Source of the DNA: Secundilactobacillus folii
GTDB taxonomy: Bacteria; Bacillota; Bacilli; Lactobacillales; Lactobacillaceae
DNA length: 64,000 nucleotides
Direction of reading: 5' to 3'
Assembly (NCBI RefSeq): GCF_009720675.1
Contig: NZ_WNJO01000012.1
Coordinates: forward strand, 1 to 64,000
Made by a program: the position numbers and the translations under genes. The notes under the pieces were generated by a model. It searched no databases and was not told the origin of the DNA. It saw only the letters and a list, made by a program, of their open reading frames with translations. The number at the start of each line of letters is the position of its first letter. The first letter of the stretch is position 1. Shown in pieces: positions 38,121 to 48,571 of the stretch.

Positions 38121-39443
38121 TCAATCAAAGAAATCGCTAAAGAATTTCCTGATGCCCTGTCCACGTTTCTTCGGTTGTTTAGTTCTAGTTTGAGTTGACT
38201 TAGTTCTTGACGTATCATCAACGGCAACGTTTGGCTCTTGCTCTTGCGGGCGTTGTTGAACCTGTGAGGCCAACTGACTACTGCCGGCTAAAGCGGATTG
38301 GACTAACAGATCAACTTCGCTCATTTTGCCCCGGTAGCTAACCAGTGACAGCGCCTGGGTAAACGATGGATGCCGTAATCCCATCTGGTCAGGAATCGAG
38401 ACCCGCACTGGTACATCAAATGAATCTTGAACCAGATCGGTGATTCCTGGTAGGGCCGCCACACCACCCGTCAAAACGATACCTCCCGGAAGTGACAACG
38501 CACCGGTTGCAGACAACTGAGTCTTTAGTTTATCAAAAATCTGCTGTAACCGGGCTTCAATAATCTCTGCTAGGTACTTTTCTGAAATGTCGGTTGGTCG
38601 ACTCTGCCCAACCACGTCAACTGGGAACTGATTATCCTCTGAAGCGCGGGAAGAATCCGCAAAACCGTAGTTCCGTTTCAATTTTTCAGCATTTTCAAAT
38701 GAAGTATTTAACACTACCGAAATATCTTTGGTGATGTAATCACCGCCCTCAGGATCTACTTCAGCGTATTTCAGTCGGTGGTCATGAATGACAGCTGCAG
38801 TCGTCTGACCACCACCAAGATCGAGTAATACCGTACCAAAATCTTGCTCCCCATCACTTAAAATGCTTAATCCTTGGGCGATTGGACTCACAACTGCTAG
38901 CTGTGCGTTCAAACCTGCCTGCTCAACCGCTTTTTTGGTATTATGTACGATTGTCTTTGGCCCGGTAAAAAGCATACCATTCATTTCTAATCGAACCCCA
39001 ACCATTGACCGGGGATCTTTGATGCCATCAAAGCCATCAACGATAAACTCATCGGGGATCAGGTTAATGATCTCCCGTTCCGGCGGCAAGTTTTGAATAA
39101 TGGCAGCTGAAGCCACATCCTGCACGTCTTGATCAGTAATTTCTCGGGCCTGATCACCAATGGCAATCATCCCAGTTACCGGTTCGATTTTTAACATATT
39201 CGCCGAGATGCCGACAATCACATCGTGGATCTGAATGCTGGCCTTTTCTTCGGCCGTCTTAACCGCGCGCTTGATTGCTTCACTGGCTTTGTCAATATCG
39301 ACAATCACACCACGGCTCAAACCAGCTGAACGTTCGTTACCGACGCCCAGCACATTCAGCTGGCCTTCCAAATATTCTGCCACAATGACTTTAATTGAGG
39401 TAGTCCCGATATCAAGTCCTACATACATGCCTGAAGTATCCAT
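38121..39443 (-). CDS. ftsA: Cell-division protein FtsA
   Basis: A 440-residue actin-like protein tethering FtsZ to the membrane. YVGLDIGTTSIKVIVAE (phosphate 1), LDLGGGQTTAAV (phosphate 2) and GIVLTGGVAALPG (adenosine motif) are clear. The C-terminus is a basic amphipathic helix (KKRGQGIRKFFSDFF) for membrane binding, after a disordered Gln/Thr/Lys linker. ATG at 39443 with GAGGAGG. Preceded by a 177-bp gap that holds a promoter sharing 13 bp with the mraZ promoter. Confidence 0.96.
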   Translation of the reverse strand: MDTSGMYVGLDIGTTSIKVIVAEYLEGQLNVLGVGNERSAGLSRGVIVDIDKASEAIKRAVKTAEEKASIQIHDVIVGISANMLKIEPVTGMIAIGDQAREITDQDVQDVASAAIIQNLPPEREIINLIPDEFIVDGFDGIKDPRSMVGVRLEMNGMLFTGPKTIVHNTKKAVEQAGLNAQLAVVSPIAQGLSILSDGEQDFGTVLLDLGGGQTTAAVIHDHRLKYAEVDPEGGDYITKDISVVLNTSFENAEKLKRNYGFADSSRASEDNQFPVDVVGQSRPTDISEKYLAEIIEARLQQIFDKLKTQLSATGALSLPGGIVLTGGVAALPGITDLVQDSFDVPVRVSIPDQMGLRHPSFTQALSLVSYRGKMSEVDLLVQSALAGSSQLASQVQQRPQEQEPNVAVDDTSRTKSTQTRTKQPKKRGQGIRKFFSDFFD

Positions 39444-39512
39444 AATTGTAGGAGCCTCCTCTGAATTCGATTTAATGCGTTCCCGTGAAAATAAAGTCTT
39501 GATTTACTTTCC

Positions 39513-39533
39513 AGTTTACCACAACTACGCCCC
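39513..39533 (-). promoter_or_regulatory. Predicted ftsA-ftsZ promoter with MraZ-box-like element
   Basis: Minus strand GGGGCGTAGTTGTGGTAAACT. TGG-TAAACT is an extended -10. The 13-mer GTTGTGGTAAACT is identical to that in the mraZ operator (47992-48004), and GGGG lies upstream in both. Suggests shared control of the front and middle of the dcw cluster. Confidence 0.5.
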
Positions 39534-39620
39534 TTTAAAAAAGGCAATATTACCCCGAGAGTACGCAATTGAAAGCATTTTACTTAATTTTTAGAAACCA
39601 ACTCTGGATTTACATGGTCG

Positions 39621-40466
39621 CTACTTACCGCCAAACGAATATGAGTAGGCACCGACCTCTAAATTGACGATTCCTTTGTGCGACATTTTGGCGGCAATAC
39701 TTGGGTAATAGGCCATTTTACTAGCAAAGGTCAAGCTGGAGGCGTACACCTCATTGCCATCATTCATATATAAATGAACGCGGTTCGGATCAGCTTGGGT
39801 TGGTGAAAATTGAATCTCAGAGATCCCCGACTGAATCTTTTGGGGTAGCTTAGCATACTGCTTGATCATTTGCGAAAGCACGTCGGGTTTCTTAAACCGA
39901 TCGTAAACTGGATAGCTGCCAGAAGGTTGCTTTTGGCGTTCCTTCGAGATGACACCACTAGTCAATGCGACCCGATAATAGCCGTTAGCGGGGACGAAGC
40001 CAGCTGTTTGATATTCTTTGAGCCGAACGGTCAAACGATTGAAGTGCGAGACCGAAAAGCTGATTTGCTTGACCCGTGGATTATTCTGCTTAGCCACTTT
40101 AGCCAGTTTCTGCTCTTTTCCAATTACCGAATATACCGAATCACCAGTCCGAATACCACTGATAGCAAGGACTTTAGATTTCGATAATTCATGATTACCA
40201 AGTACCTGCACCCGCCCAATATGACTCAAGGGTGAAATAAAATAACCTGAAATAATCAGTAACACCAAAAAGATGCTGATCAACAGACCCATGCGCTGTG
40301 CAAGACGCCGGTGTTTTTGCTGTTTCAGCCTTGGGAGCTTTGCACCGATTCGATGAACCCGGCCGGTCTTTTTGGAAGCGCGTTCCTGTTCTTCTTTTTG
40401 ATACTTTTCCCAAGGTGTGATGGCAACGTGACGATTGGATTTGTCACGATTGATTTTAAAGCTCAT
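39621..40466 (-). CDS. divIB: Cell-division protein DivIB/FtsQ
   Basis: A 281-residue bitopic division protein: basic cytoplasmic N-terminus (about 1-60), one transmembrane helix (about 60-83, LLISIFLVLLIISGYFI), a POTRA domain starting ISPLSHIGRVQVLGNHELSK and a beta domain. ATG at 40466 is chosen since GGAG is 8 nt upstream; the GTG at 40475 lies on the SD. Stabilises the FtsL-DivIC complex. Lies 15 bp after murG. Confidence 0.92.
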   Translation of the reverse strand: MSFKINRDKSNRHVAITPWEKYQKEEQERASKKTGRVHRIGAKLPRLKQQKHRRLAQRMGLLISIFLVLLIISGYFISPLSHIGRVQVLGNHELSKSKVLAISGIRTGDSVYSVIGKEQKLAKVAKQNNPRVKQISFSVSHFNRLTVRLKEYQTAGFVPANGYYRVALTSGVISKERQKQPSGSYPVYDRFKKPDVLSQMIKQYAKLPQKIQSGISEIQFSPTQADPNRVHLYMNDGNEVYASSLTFASKMAYYPSIAAKMSHKGIVNLEVGAYSYSFGGK

Positions 40467-40481
40467 CTTGCACACTCCTAA

Positions 40482-41576
40482 TTACTTACGACTAACCCCT
40501 TGTAAAACGCTCAGCATTTCCGTAGCAGCATGCGGTTTACCCAACTTTTTAGCAGCCGCCGCCATGGCAGCTCGCCGATGATCATCAGTCATCAATTCAT
40601 CCATTTTAGCGACCAGGGATTCGCTTGTTAAATCAGCTTCCTTGATCATCAAAGCAGCGTTAGCATTGACCAAACTCATCGCGTTTTTGGTCTGGTGATC
40701 CGCAGTGACGTACGGACTAGGAATCAAGATTGACGGAACGCCTAAAGCCGTTAGCTCTGCGAGTGTTGTGGCTCCCGAACGGCCAACGACGCCCGCAATT
40801 TTTGGTAACACTTCTGGCATATTATTGATGTAGGCCTGAATCGAGATATTATCTGCCTCTTTCACAGCAGCAACTTTAGCCATCACATCATCGTAGCGCT
40901 TCGGGCCAGTAACAAAAATAACCTGATATGGTTTTGTCGCTAACGTCGGCAGTGCTTCAACCATCACCTGATTTAGCTTTAGTGCTCCTTGACTGCCACC
41001 AACAACCATGATCGTTGGGACATCGTCTTTGAGTTTTAACGAAGTCAAACTAAAATGGCTCGTGATATTGGCCACTTCCTGGGCTCGGGGATTACCTGTC
41101 ATCACGACTTTTGACGCTGGAAATTGCGATCTAGCAGCTTCAAAATTAATGGCAATTTTATCTACGTAACGGCTGAGAAATTTATTGGTCATTCCAACCA
41201 CGCTGTTTTGTTCGTGAATAACTGTTGGTACGTGTAACCTGGCAGCTGCGTAAAGAACCGCTCCTGACACGTAACCGCCAGTTCCCAGGACCACGTCTGG
41301 TTTAAACGACCGAACCAGTTGTTTAGACTGATGCACACTCTTTAAAAACAGGTAGATCGTCTTAAAGTTTTCCAACGAAAGTGAACGCTTGAACCCCTGA
41401 ATCGTCATTGCTTTAAAGGGAATTCCTAACTTTGGCACGATGGAACTTTCAATGCCACGGTGAGAACCGACGTAGAGCACTTCCGCATTTGGATCCTGTC
41501 GTTTTAATTCGTTGATGACCGCAAGGGCGGGATAAATATGGCCACCCGTACCGCCGCCGGAAACCATTAATCGCAT
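40482..41576 (-). CDS. murG: UDP-GlcNAc:lipid I transferase MurG
   Basis: A 364-residue GT-B glycosyltransferase turning lipid I into lipid II on the inner membrane face. [32 protein letters not shown] and [13 protein letters not shown] are diagnostic. Its ATG overlaps the murD stop by one base (TAATG), indicating translational coupling. Confidence 0.97.
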   Translation of the reverse strand: MRLMVSGGGTGGHIYPALAVINELKRQDPNAEVLYVGSHRGIESSIVPKLGIPFKAMTIQGFKRSLSLENFKTIYLFLKSVHQSKQLVRSFKPDVVLGTGGYVSGAVLYAAARLHVPTVIHEQNSVVGMTNKFLSRYVDKIAINFEAARSQFPASKVVMTGNPRAQEVANITSHFSLTSLKLKDDVPTIMVVGGSQGALKLNQVMVEALPTLATKPYQVIFVTGPKRYDDVMAKVAAVKEADNISIQAYINNMPEVLPKIAGVVGRSGATTLAELTALGVPSILIPSPYVTADHQTKNAMSLVNANAALMIKEADLTSESLVAKMDELMTDDHRRAAMAAAAKKLGKPHAATEMLSVLQGVSRK

Positions 41577-42958
41577 TAGAGCTCCTCCTTTTTACCGGTC
41601 AACTTTTCAACTGCTTTGATATAACGGTCGCCACGAACTTCAAAGTTGGGGTACTGATCCCAACTGGCATTGGCAGGTGATAACAAAATCACATCACCTG
41701 GATCACTTAAGGCGTAAGCCGTTGGCACCCCGGTCTCAGCATTTTCGGTAAATTCAATGTGCTTGACCCCCGCTTTTTTAGCTGCGTCGGCCAATAACTG
41801 TTTCGTTTCACCAAAAAGGACGATTGCTTTTACGTGATCTTTGAAAAAGGGTGTTAACCTTTCAAACGTATAGCCACGATCGAGGCCTCCCGCTAAAAGG
41901 ACAACCGGTTGTTTAAAACCCTTCAATGCCATTTCTGTAGCTTCAATATCAGTGGCTTTGGAATCGTTATAGAATTGCCGCCCTTCACTGGTGAGCACGT
42001 ACTGAGTTCGGTGGCGAACACCGCTAAAAGTGGTCAAAACATGCTTGATTGCGGCGTTAGATCGACCCTCAATTTTAGCCACCGCAATCGCTGCTAAGGC
42101 GTTTTCAACGTTATGGTCGCCAGGCACTTTGACTTCGTCAGCCTGCATAATCGCATCATCTTGATAGTAAAGTGTACCATCTAACTCGTAGGCACCGGCG
42201 TGTGATTTGCCAAGACGCGAAAATGGCACAACTTGCGCACTGCTTTGCTTACTCAAGCCTACCAGTTCATCCGAATCAAAGTTGACAACAAAATAGTCTT
42301 CAGCCGTTTGATTCTGGGTGATCCGCATCTTCGCGCGAACGTAGTTTTCCCGCGTTTTATGATAGTCCAAGTGATTGGCGAAAATGTTTGTTAGCACCGC
42401 AATATGGGGGTGAAAAGAGGTGGTGCCAAGTAACATGAAACTGGAAACTTCCATCACCATTGTGTCGTCAGCGGTCAGTTCCTGGGCGACTTTTGAAGCC
42501 GGTACACCAATGTTGCCGGCGTAAGCACTTTTTCCGGCCTGACGTTCCTGATTCAACATCTTAGTAATCATGGTCGTTGTGGTGGTCTTGCCGTTTGAGC
42601 CAGTCACGGCAATCAACTCCGCTTCAGCAATTTCACTGGCTAATTCAATTTCTGAAAGAATCGGCATGTGAGCATCAACAGCCGCCTTGATCAACGGCAC
42701 ATCGTAGGGGATTCCCGGATTTTTGACCATCAGATCAAAGCCCGCTTCCAACTGTTCCGGTTTTTGTTCACCAGTCAAGATCGTGTAACCGCCCTCAGCC
42801 TGCAATTCTTGCGCTTCGCTATTTTTTTCGAGTGGTTGTTGGTCACTCACCGTAACTTTTGCACCCAATTGTTTTAATAACCGTGCCGCATTTAGCCCGC
42901 TTTTAGCCAAACCAACCACAATCACGCGCTTACCTTCATACGTCCTGATATTTTTCAT
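41576..42958 (-). CDS. murD: UDP-MurNAc-L-Ala:D-Glu ligase MurD
   Basis: A 460-residue Mur ligase adding D-Glu to UDP-MurNAc-L-Ala. N-terminal Rossmann region [16 protein letters not shown]-loop [14 protein letters not shown], then [13 protein letters not shown] (carbamylated-Lys region) and a C-terminal domain with [20 protein letters not shown] split over about residues 425-444. Lies between mraY (33 bp) and murG (overlap). Confidence 0.97.
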   Translation of the reverse strand: MKNIRTYEGKRVIVVGLAKSGLNAARLLKQLGAKVTVSDQQPLEKNSEAQELQAEGGYTILTGEQKPEQLEAGFDLMVKNPGIPYDVPLIKAAVDAHMPILSEIELASEIAEAELIAVTGSNGKTTTTTMITKMLNQERQAGKSAYAGNIGVPASKVAQELTADDTMVMEVSSFMLLGTTSFHPHIAVLTNIFANHLDYHKTRENYVRAKMRITQNQTAEDYFVVNFDSDELVGLSKQSSAQVVPFSRLGKSHAGAYELDGTLYYQDDAIMQADEVKVPGDHNVENALAAIAVAKIEGRSNAAIKHVLTTFSGVRHRTQYVLTSEGRQFYNDSKATDIEATEMALKGFKQPVVLLAGGLDRGYTFERLTPFFKDHVKAIVLFGETKQLLADAAKKAGVKHIEFTENAETGVPTAYALSDPGDVILLSPANASWDQYPNFEVRGDRYIKAVEKLTGKKEEL

Positions 42959-42991
42959 ATCTTGTCCGCCACCTATTAATTTTAATTTTAA

Positions 42992-43948
42992 TTACCACAT
43001 GACCCAAAGGCCGGTAATTGCCGTAATAGCACTGATGCCCCAGAATGTGAGATCAATTCGCCACTCGCTCCAACCCTTCATTTCAAAATGGTGATGGATC
43101 GGTGACATCAAAAAGATTCGTTTACCTGTCAATTTAAAAGAAAGCACCTGTAAAATGACGCTGGCTGTTTCCACCACGTAAATCAGGCCGATCCATAAAA
43201 GTGACACTTCGTGGTGAACCAAAATGGAAACGGCGGCTAGCGCACCGCCCAAAGCCAGTGAGCCCATATCGCCCATAAAAATTTTAGCCGGTTTATGGTT
43301 ATATATCAAGAACGCCAGTAGTCCGCCAACTACGGCAAAGCAAAAGAGTGCCACATCATTTTGATGCTGATGCAGCGCAATCACGCCGTAAGTGATGAAC
43401 GAAATTGAACCGACCCCCGCAACTAAACCATCTAGACCGTCAGTAAGATTAACCGCATTGGAAAAACCAACCAGCCAAAACATAATGAAAATCAAATATC
43501 CAAAGCCCAGATTCAGTGGTGGCAGTCCAGGAATCTTCAAGAGTAAAGGTAGCCCTTCATGCAAATACACCGCAAAGAAAACCACAGCGCCGACAATCTG
43601 GCCAAGTAGCTTTTGCCAGGCCTTTAAGCCTTCATTTTGACGACGAAACAGCTTAATTGAATCGTCCCACATCCCTAATAATCCGTATAAGATCAAGATA
43701 AATAGCAGGATCCAGGTAACTGGTTTCATGACTTTAAAGGCTAACCCAGAAATGATCGTTGCAATGATGATGGCAATAATGAACATTAAGCCACCCATTG
43801 TTGGGGTACCAGATTTCTTTTCGTGCCACGAAGGCCCTTCTTCACGAATCATTTGGCCCTCGTGTTTAGCCCGGAAATAGCGGATCAACGCTGGCATAAA
43901 CGCCGCTGTGATCAAAAAACTAACGATGAATGATACAACTGAACTCAT
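42992..43948 (-). CDS. mraY: Phospho-MurNAc-pentapeptide transferase MraY
   Basis: A 318-residue polytopic membrane enzyme, with about ten hydrophobic helices, that forms lipid I from UDP-MurNAc-pentapeptide and undecaprenyl phosphate. [25 protein letters not shown] (catalytic Asp pair) and [11 protein letters not shown] (HHH motif) are intact. Between pbp2b and murD. Confidence 0.97.
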   Translation of the reverse strand: MSSVVSFIVSFLITAAFMPALIRYFRAKHEGQMIREEGPSWHEKKSGTPTMGGLMFIIAIIIATIISGLAFKVMKPVTWILLFILILYGLLGMWDDSIKLFRRQNEGLKAWQKLLGQIVGAVVFFAVYLHEGLPLLLKIPGLPPLNLGFGYLIFIMFWLVGFSNAVNLTDGLDGLVAGVGSISFITYGVIALHQHQNDVALFCFAVVGGLLAFLIYNHKPAKIFMGDMGSLALGGALAAVSILVHHEVSLLWIGLIYVVETASVILQVLSFKLTGKRIFLMSPIHHHFEMKGWSEWRIDLTFWGISAITAITGLWVMW

Positions 43949-43992
43949 GACTTTCTCCTCTATACCTCGTTTTTATACTTGAAACGGCAGTG

Positions 43993-46140
43993 CTATTTTA
44001 AAGTAACCGTTAGCTGATCAGAATCACTGAATTGTTTGCCAGCCGCGATACTTTGCTTAGTCACATAACCGTTACCCTTAGTATCAACCGTCAAGCCTAA
44101 CATCTTACCCAGTCTGAGCACGTCACTTGATGACCAGCCTGTTAAATCTGGCATCTTTTGAGCTCCACTAGTAATCAAGATGACCCGTTGCTTGCTCATG
44201 ACGACCTGACCTGATAGGGGTGACTGCTTAAGAACCCGATTGCCAACACCAATTGTGGTGACCTGATAGCCCTTCGCTTTAAGGTCACTTTTAGCGCCAG
44301 AAACTGACCGATTCACATAGGATAACATTTTGTCAGAATTCGTGCCAGACCCACTAGCTGTATCTTCTTGAAGCGCTCGGCGCATAACGGGCTTAAAGAC
44401 ATCAGCCATTAATTGTGTCGCTGTTTCAGTTCCCGGAAGCGTGGGCTGTTTCATCGTAATGTACATAATGTATTTAGGATTACTTGCTGGCGCCATTCCA
44501 GCCACCGAGTAAAGATAACTATCATCACCTGATAGATAGCCTGCTTTACCATCAGCGACTTGTGCTGTCCCGGTCTTAGCAGCAATTCGAATCCCCTTCA
44601 TTTTGTAGTCGCCACCGATACCGTACTTTTTATAAACGACATCTTCCATATGGCGTCGAACCGCTTTTGCCGTGGAGGCAGAAACCGGCTGACCGATGAC
44701 TTTTTTACCGTTTGATTTAATGACCTTTCCAGTTTGCGGATCAACCACTTTTCGAATCAAATACGGCTTTAACATTTTACCATTATTTCCAATGGCAGAT
44801 AAAGCCTGCATCATCTGCATAGCGGTAACCTGAATCCCTTGACCAAAAGCGGTATTAGCCTGCTCAATTGTTTGATTGAAGGCGATACTGCCCGTCTGTT
44901 CACCTGGTAGACCGAAGTGTGTCGACGACAAAAATTTAAATCTCTTAATATATTTTTCCCAGGTTTTAGCGCCCATTTGCTGTTCCAGATGGGCCATAGC
45001 CACGTTACTAGACAGTGCAAAACCCTTGTTGTAAGTAATCGTCCCCCAGCCGCCAGGATTCCAGTCGGGTACCACCCGGCCACCGATTTCATAACGGCCA
45101 GATTGATAAGTCGCATTACCATTATAATGACCACTGTTAATTGAAGCAGCCATTGTAAAGACTTTCATGGTCGAACCAGGCTCATAAGCGTCTTGCAGTA
45201 ACGTATCACGCCAAACCGAATTAATGCCATTGCCAGTCTGGGGATTAAAAGTCGGTCGCTGCGTTGCCGCCACGATGGCACCAGTTTTAGCGTTCATTAA
45301 CACGGCGTTTAGGGACTTTGAATGGGTCTTACTTTGCAGCGATGACATCTGCGTTTCAAGTAAGGTTTGCAAACGACTATCGAGCGTTGTATAAACGTTG
45401 TCACCATTTTTAGCCTTCTTAGCTTTCTGCTGAGTTCCCGGTATCTGATAACCGTTATTGTCCCGACTAACTTTTTTAAAACCGTCAGTGCCCTTCAGCA
45501 AATCGTTATAGGCACCCTCGATACCCATGGTACCAACAAGCTGGCCCTTAGAAGTCGAGGTCACGTTACCAATTAAATGGGAGGCAAACACGCCGTTCGG
45601 ATATAAACGAGCCTGTTGCTGAACAAACGTCAAGCCCGTGACGTGTGAGGCTTCAATTTTTTTCTTAGTTGTTAAGGAAATGTTTTGTCCAGCAGCACCA
45701 AATTCAACCTGAAAGGTTTTTTTTGAACTTGGTGTCAAATAAGCCATCGCTTTTTTGAAACTAATTGGCAGGTTTTTAGCGAGGACTTTGGCTGTATTGT
45801 ATTTATTAGTGACATACAACGGTTTACCTGCAATACTCCGCTGACTTTTATCCAGCACAGCGTAAACCGAATAGGTACTCGTATCTTCGGCAATCGGTTG
45901 ATTGGAGGCATCATAAATCGTCCCACGTTGTGCTTTTAAGGTCTGATTGGCCGTGTATAGTTTCTTGGCCTGCGCACTCAAATTAACGTGTTGAATATTT
46001 TTGCCAATTGCAATATAAGAAAAACGACCAATGAATAGCAAAAGACCGATGGTAAATAACATCAACAGTGATCTTCCGAGGACCCGTTGATTGTGTCGGA
46101 CTTGTTGGCTAGTCACCGTTCGTTTGGGTGATTGTTTCAT
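43993..46140 (-). CDS. Septal class B penicillin-binding protein with PASTA domains
   Basis: A 715-residue Pbp2b/FtsI-type transpeptidase: one transmembrane helix (about 25-43), dimerisation domain, and transpeptidase domain with Ser323-x-x-Lys326 (PGSTMK), SSN at 377-379 and KTGTAQ at 522-527. Two C-terminal PASTA domains (about 590-715) replace the single or absent copies of other lineages. Cross-links septal peptidoglycan. Starts 1 bp after the ftsL stop, so co-translated; AAGGA lies within ftsL. Confidence 0.95.
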   Translation of the reverse strand: MKQSPKRTVTSQQVRHNQRVLGRSLLMLFTIGLLLFIGRFSYIAIGKNIQHVNLSAQAKKLYTANQTLKAQRGTIYDASNQPIAEDTSTYSVYAVLDKSQRSIAGKPLYVTNKYNTAKVLAKNLPISFKKAMAYLTPSSKKTFQVEFGAAGQNISLTTKKKIEASHVTGLTFVQQQARLYPNGVFASHLIGNVTSTSKGQLVGTMGIEGAYNDLLKGTDGFKKVSRDNNGYQIPGTQQKAKKAKNGDNVYTTLDSRLQTLLETQMSSLQSKTHSKSLNAVLMNAKTGAIVAATQRPTFNPQTGNGINSVWRDTLLQDAYEPGSTMKVFTMAASINSGHYNGNATYQSGRYEIGGRVVPDWNPGGWGTITYNKGFALSSNVAMAHLEQQMGAKTWEKYIKRFKFLSSTHFGLPGEQTGSIAFNQTIEQANTAFGQGIQVTAMQMMQALSAIGNNGKMLKPYLIRKVVDPQTGKVIKSNGKKVIGQPVSASTAKAVRRHMEDVVYKKYGIGGDYKMKGIRIAAKTGTAQVADGKAGYLSGDDSYLYSVAGMAPASNPKYIMYITMKQPTLPGTETATQLMADVFKPVMRRALQEDTASGSGTNSDKMLSYVNRSVSGAKSDLKAKGYQVTTIGVGNRVLKQSPLSGQVVMSKQRVILITSGAQKMPDLTGWSSSDVLRLGKMLGLTVDTKGNGYVTKQSIAAGKQFSDSDQLTVTLK

Positions 46141-46141
46141 T

Positions 46142-46522
46142 TTATTTATTCACGTTCCTTATTTTACTGTTTGATAGCGTCATACCGTTTTGTTTTGCAA
46201 TTTTTTCTAAGCGCGAACGATTCAGTAGTTCGTTGATGGTTTGGCGATCATTAGTATTCTTGCTTTGAAAACTAGTGATTTTGTTGCTTACATCTTGAAG
46301 CTGCTGCTGAGCCGATGAAACACCGATCTTCATCGACACAACAGAAAGCATCATTACGACAACAATCAAAGTACCGGTAACGAGTAAACATTTCTCAAAT
46401 TTAGAAAGTGTCAGCTTCTTTGGAACGGTCACGACTTGCGCTGCTTTTCTATGTAATGGAACTGTCGGTTGTTCCGGAAGCGATTGCGGTTGAATTTGAG
46501 TTGCTAAATTATTTTGAGCCAT
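46142..46522 (-). CDS. ftsL: Cell-division protein FtsL
   Basis: A 126-residue bitopic protein: cytoplasmic N-terminus (about 1-45), transmembrane helix (about 46-70, CLLVTGTLIVVVMMLSVVSM) and an external leucine-zipper-like coiled coil (about 75-105). Assigned by topology and its fixed place between rsmH and the penicillin-binding protein gene. ATG at 46522 sits in a run of ATGATGATG with only a weak SD. Confidence 0.9.
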   Translation of the reverse strand: MAQNNLATQIQPQSLPEQPTVPLHRKAAQVVTVPKKLTLSKFEKCLLVTGTLIVVVMMLSVVSMKIGVSSAQQQLQDVSNKITSFQSKNTNDRQTINELLNRSRLEKIAKQNGMTLSNSKIRNVNK

Positions 46523-46564
46523 ACATCATCATCATCCTATCCCTTAGTTTTGAAACATCATTTC

Positions 46565-47506
46565 TCATTTTCGCTCAATGACTCGTAATTTGGCACTGTG
46601 CGCACGGTGATTTTCCTCAAGTTCATCGTCAGCGGGTAAAATCGGTTTCCGCGTTACGAGTTTAAAATCTGGTTGTAAATTGTCTGGAACTACTGGCAAG
46701 CCAGGTGGCAGCTCTGGTAGGCTACTGTGTTCTTTAAACATGGTTTTAACCAGTCGATCCTCCAAAGATTGGAAGGTGATCACGCATATCCGACCCCCTG
46801 GATTTAACAGCGTGAAGGCTTGTTCCAATGATGATTCAAGAGCTGATAATTCGTCGTTGACCGCGATACGAATGGCCTGAAAAACCTTCTTAGCAGGGTG
46901 ACCGCCATGTCGCCTTGCCGCAGCCGGAATTGCTTCTTTGATCACGTCTACCAGCTCTCCAGTAGTGTTGATCGGCGTCTTTTCTCGGTGAGTTTCAATT
47001 CGCCTTGCAATCGACTTAGCGAACTTCTCCTCTCCGTACCGATAGAAGATGCGAACTAATTCCTGATAAGGCCATTCATTAACGACCGTTTTCGCTGTCA
47101 GTGGTGCGCTTTGATCCATCCGCATGTCAAGCGGCGCATCATAGCGATAACTAAAACCTCTTTCAGCATCGTCAAATTGCGGTGAAGAAACACCCAAATC
47201 ATAAAGAATCCCATCAACGTGTTTGACTTGCTGATCTGCTAATGCACTTTTTAACTGACGAAAGTTTTCATGAATGAGCGTCAACCGACCAGCAGCGATA
47301 TCAGTGCCTAACTGTTCCTGATTGTACTCGATGGCCGTTTCATCCTGGTCAAACGAATATAAATGACCCGTCGTTAACTCGGTTAAGATCCTATGGGTAT
47401 GACCGCCGCCACCAAGCGTACAGTCTACATAGGCGCCACTTTGATGTACATTGAGTGCATGAACGGCTTCGTTTAGTAATACTGTTCGGTGATGGAACTC
47501 TGCCAT
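46565..47506 (-). CDS. rsmH: 16S rRNA m4C1402 methyltransferase RsmH (MraW)
   Basis: A 313-residue SAM-dependent methyltransferase N4-methylating C1402 in the ribosomal P site. [12 protein letters not shown] (SAM motif I), [21 protein letters not shown] and [11 protein letters not shown] are family hallmarks. ATG at 47506 with AAAGGAGG. Second gene of the dcw cluster, 18 bp after mraZ. Confidence 0.97.
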   Translation of the reverse strand: MAEFHHRTVLLNEAVHALNVHQSGAYVDCTLGGGGHTHRILTELTTGHLYSFDQDETAIEYNQEQLGTDIAAGRLTLIHENFRQLKSALADQQVKHVDGILYDLGVSSPQFDDAERGFSYRYDAPLDMRMDQSAPLTAKTVVNEWPYQELVRIFYRYGEEKFAKSIARRIETHREKTPINTTGELVDVIKEAIPAAARRHGGHPAKKVFQAIRIAVNDELSALESSLEQAFTLLNPGGRICVITFQSLEDRLVKTMFKEHSSLPELPPGLPVVPDNLQPDFKLVTRKPILPADDELEENHRAHSAKLRVIERK

Positions 47507-47524
47507 ATTATCCTCCTTTACCGG

Positions 47525-47956
47525 TTATAGGTCAAAATCAATCAAATTCTCGGCAATGTCGTCAAAGTTTTCTTCGGCCTTCGTTGCGAACGCCTCCCAG
47601 CGATCCTGACTCCAAATTTCAAAACGGTCAGAAACTCCCACGATGACGCATTGTTTTTCCAGTTCAGCATGCTTGATCAATGACTGGGGCAGATTTACCC
47701 GCCCCTGTTTATCAAGTGAACACGTGGTCGCAGCTGAGTAGAAGAAACGCACAAAGGCTCGGGCGTCCCGCTTATTTAGTGGTAGTGCACTAAGCCGTTT
47801 TTGCATGACCTCCCATTGGTCCATTGGATAGCCAAACAGGCAGCCGTCCATACCTCTGGTAATCACAAATTCCTCACCCAACTGATCACGAAACTTGGCT
47901 GGAATAATTAGCCGCCCCTTAGTATCGATCGAATGCTCAAACTCTCCCATGAACAT
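47525..47956 (-). CDS. mraZ: Transcriptional regulator MraZ
   Basis: A 143-residue protein of two AbrB-like domains, each with a DXXXR-type motif: [13 protein letters not shown] near residue 10 and [13 protein letters not shown] near 82. MraZ binds repeats in its own promoter and regulates the dcw operon. ATG at 47956 with GGAGG 8 nt upstream. Two 14-bp repeats with 20-bp period are found at 47996-48029. Confidence 0.97.
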   Translation of the reverse strand: MFMGEFEHSIDTKGRLIIPAKFRDQLGEEFVITRGMDGCLFGYPMDQWEVMQKRLSALPLNKRDARAFVRFFYSAATTCSLDKQGRVNLPQSLIKHAELEKQCVIVGVSDRFEIWSQDRWEAFATKAEENFDDIAENLIDFDL

Positions 47957-47991
47957 TCGTATCGCCTCCTAATATCAGCTAATTTAACTAA

Positions 47992-48029
47992 AGTTTACCA
48001 CAACCCCCCACCTTCTACCACAACTCCCC
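47992..48029 (-). promoter_or_regulatory. MraZ operator repeats and extended -10 of the dcw promoter
   Basis: Minus strand carries GGGGAGTTGTGGTA (48016-48029) and GGGGGGTTGTGGTA (47996-48009), direct repeats with a 20-bp period. The second runs into TGG-TAAACT, an extended -10. G-rich direct repeats before mraZ are the known binding pattern of MraZ. Confidence 0.7.
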
Positions 48030-48048
48030 AAAAATTTCTTCAAAATCT

Positions 48049-48081
48049 TAAAAAAACCCGTCCAAACAGTGTTTGAACGGG
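48049..48081 (-). terminator. Terminator between the DUF3397-like gene and mraZ
   Basis: 11-bp stem (48057-48067 with 48071-48081; CCCGTTCAAAC/GTTTGGACGGG in minus RNA) followed by seven T. It isolates the dcw operon from the upstream gene. Confidence 0.88.
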
Positions 48082-48116
48082 GAAAGATTTGGTTAAATTA
48101 TGAGTAAAAACAATCG

Positions 48117-48515
48117 TTAAGCACGTAATAACAAACTAATAATGGTGGCGGCGTAACCCAGATATAAAATAATGATTGACAACCGCCAATAAAAAATCAG
48201 AAATTTGTTCCAGAGTAACTCACCCTTGGAAAATCCCCACCATAACGTGATGACAATCGATATCAGCATCCAGATGAAAATAATGGAGGCAAACCAGGGG
48301 TCAGGCCAGGTGTGTGATAACTGCCACATAAACCAAAGCAGAAAGAACGGTGAAATATCAACCGGCAGCAATCTGAGCTGACTTACGCCGGCGATCGTGT
48401 GACGAAAAATTCGCAAAACAACCATCACTATTATAAGAATTAATATTTGAAAAAGTACCTGAATCAATGGCGTCCGCCCTTTCACTTTTAAATGCAGTTT
48501 GATTTTGCTAAACAC
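48117..48515 (-). CDS. Small polytopic membrane protein (DUF3397-like)
   Basis: A 132-residue, very hydrophobic protein with four predicted helices (about 18-37, 50-66, 74-94, 106-130) and Trp-rich loops. Size, topology and its place upstream of mraZ suggest the DUF3397 group, but I cannot confirm that from motifs. GTG at 48515 has no SD, and the predicted -10 box ends only 10 bp before it, so the mRNA may be leaderless. Terminator at 48049-48081. Function unknown. Confidence 0.75.
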   Translation of the reverse strand: MFSKIKLHLKVKGRTPLIQVLFQILILIIVMVVLRIFRHTIAGVSQLRLLPVDISPFFLLWFMWQLSHTWPDPWFASIIFIWMLISIVITLWWGFSKGELLWNKFLIFYWRLSIIILYLGYAATIISLLLRA

Positions 48516-48524
48516 ACAACCGAA

Positions 48525-48554
48525 ATTTTACCCCAAATGGATTGACTAAATCAA
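48525..48554 (-). promoter_or_regulatory. Predicted promoter for a leaderless transcript
   Basis: Minus strand TTGATT (48549-48554) and TAAAAT (48525-48530), 18-bp spacing. The expected start point is about 48518, within a few bases of the GTG codon at 48515. Confidence 0.45.
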
Positions 48555-48571
48555 GAAAATTCAAAACAAGA

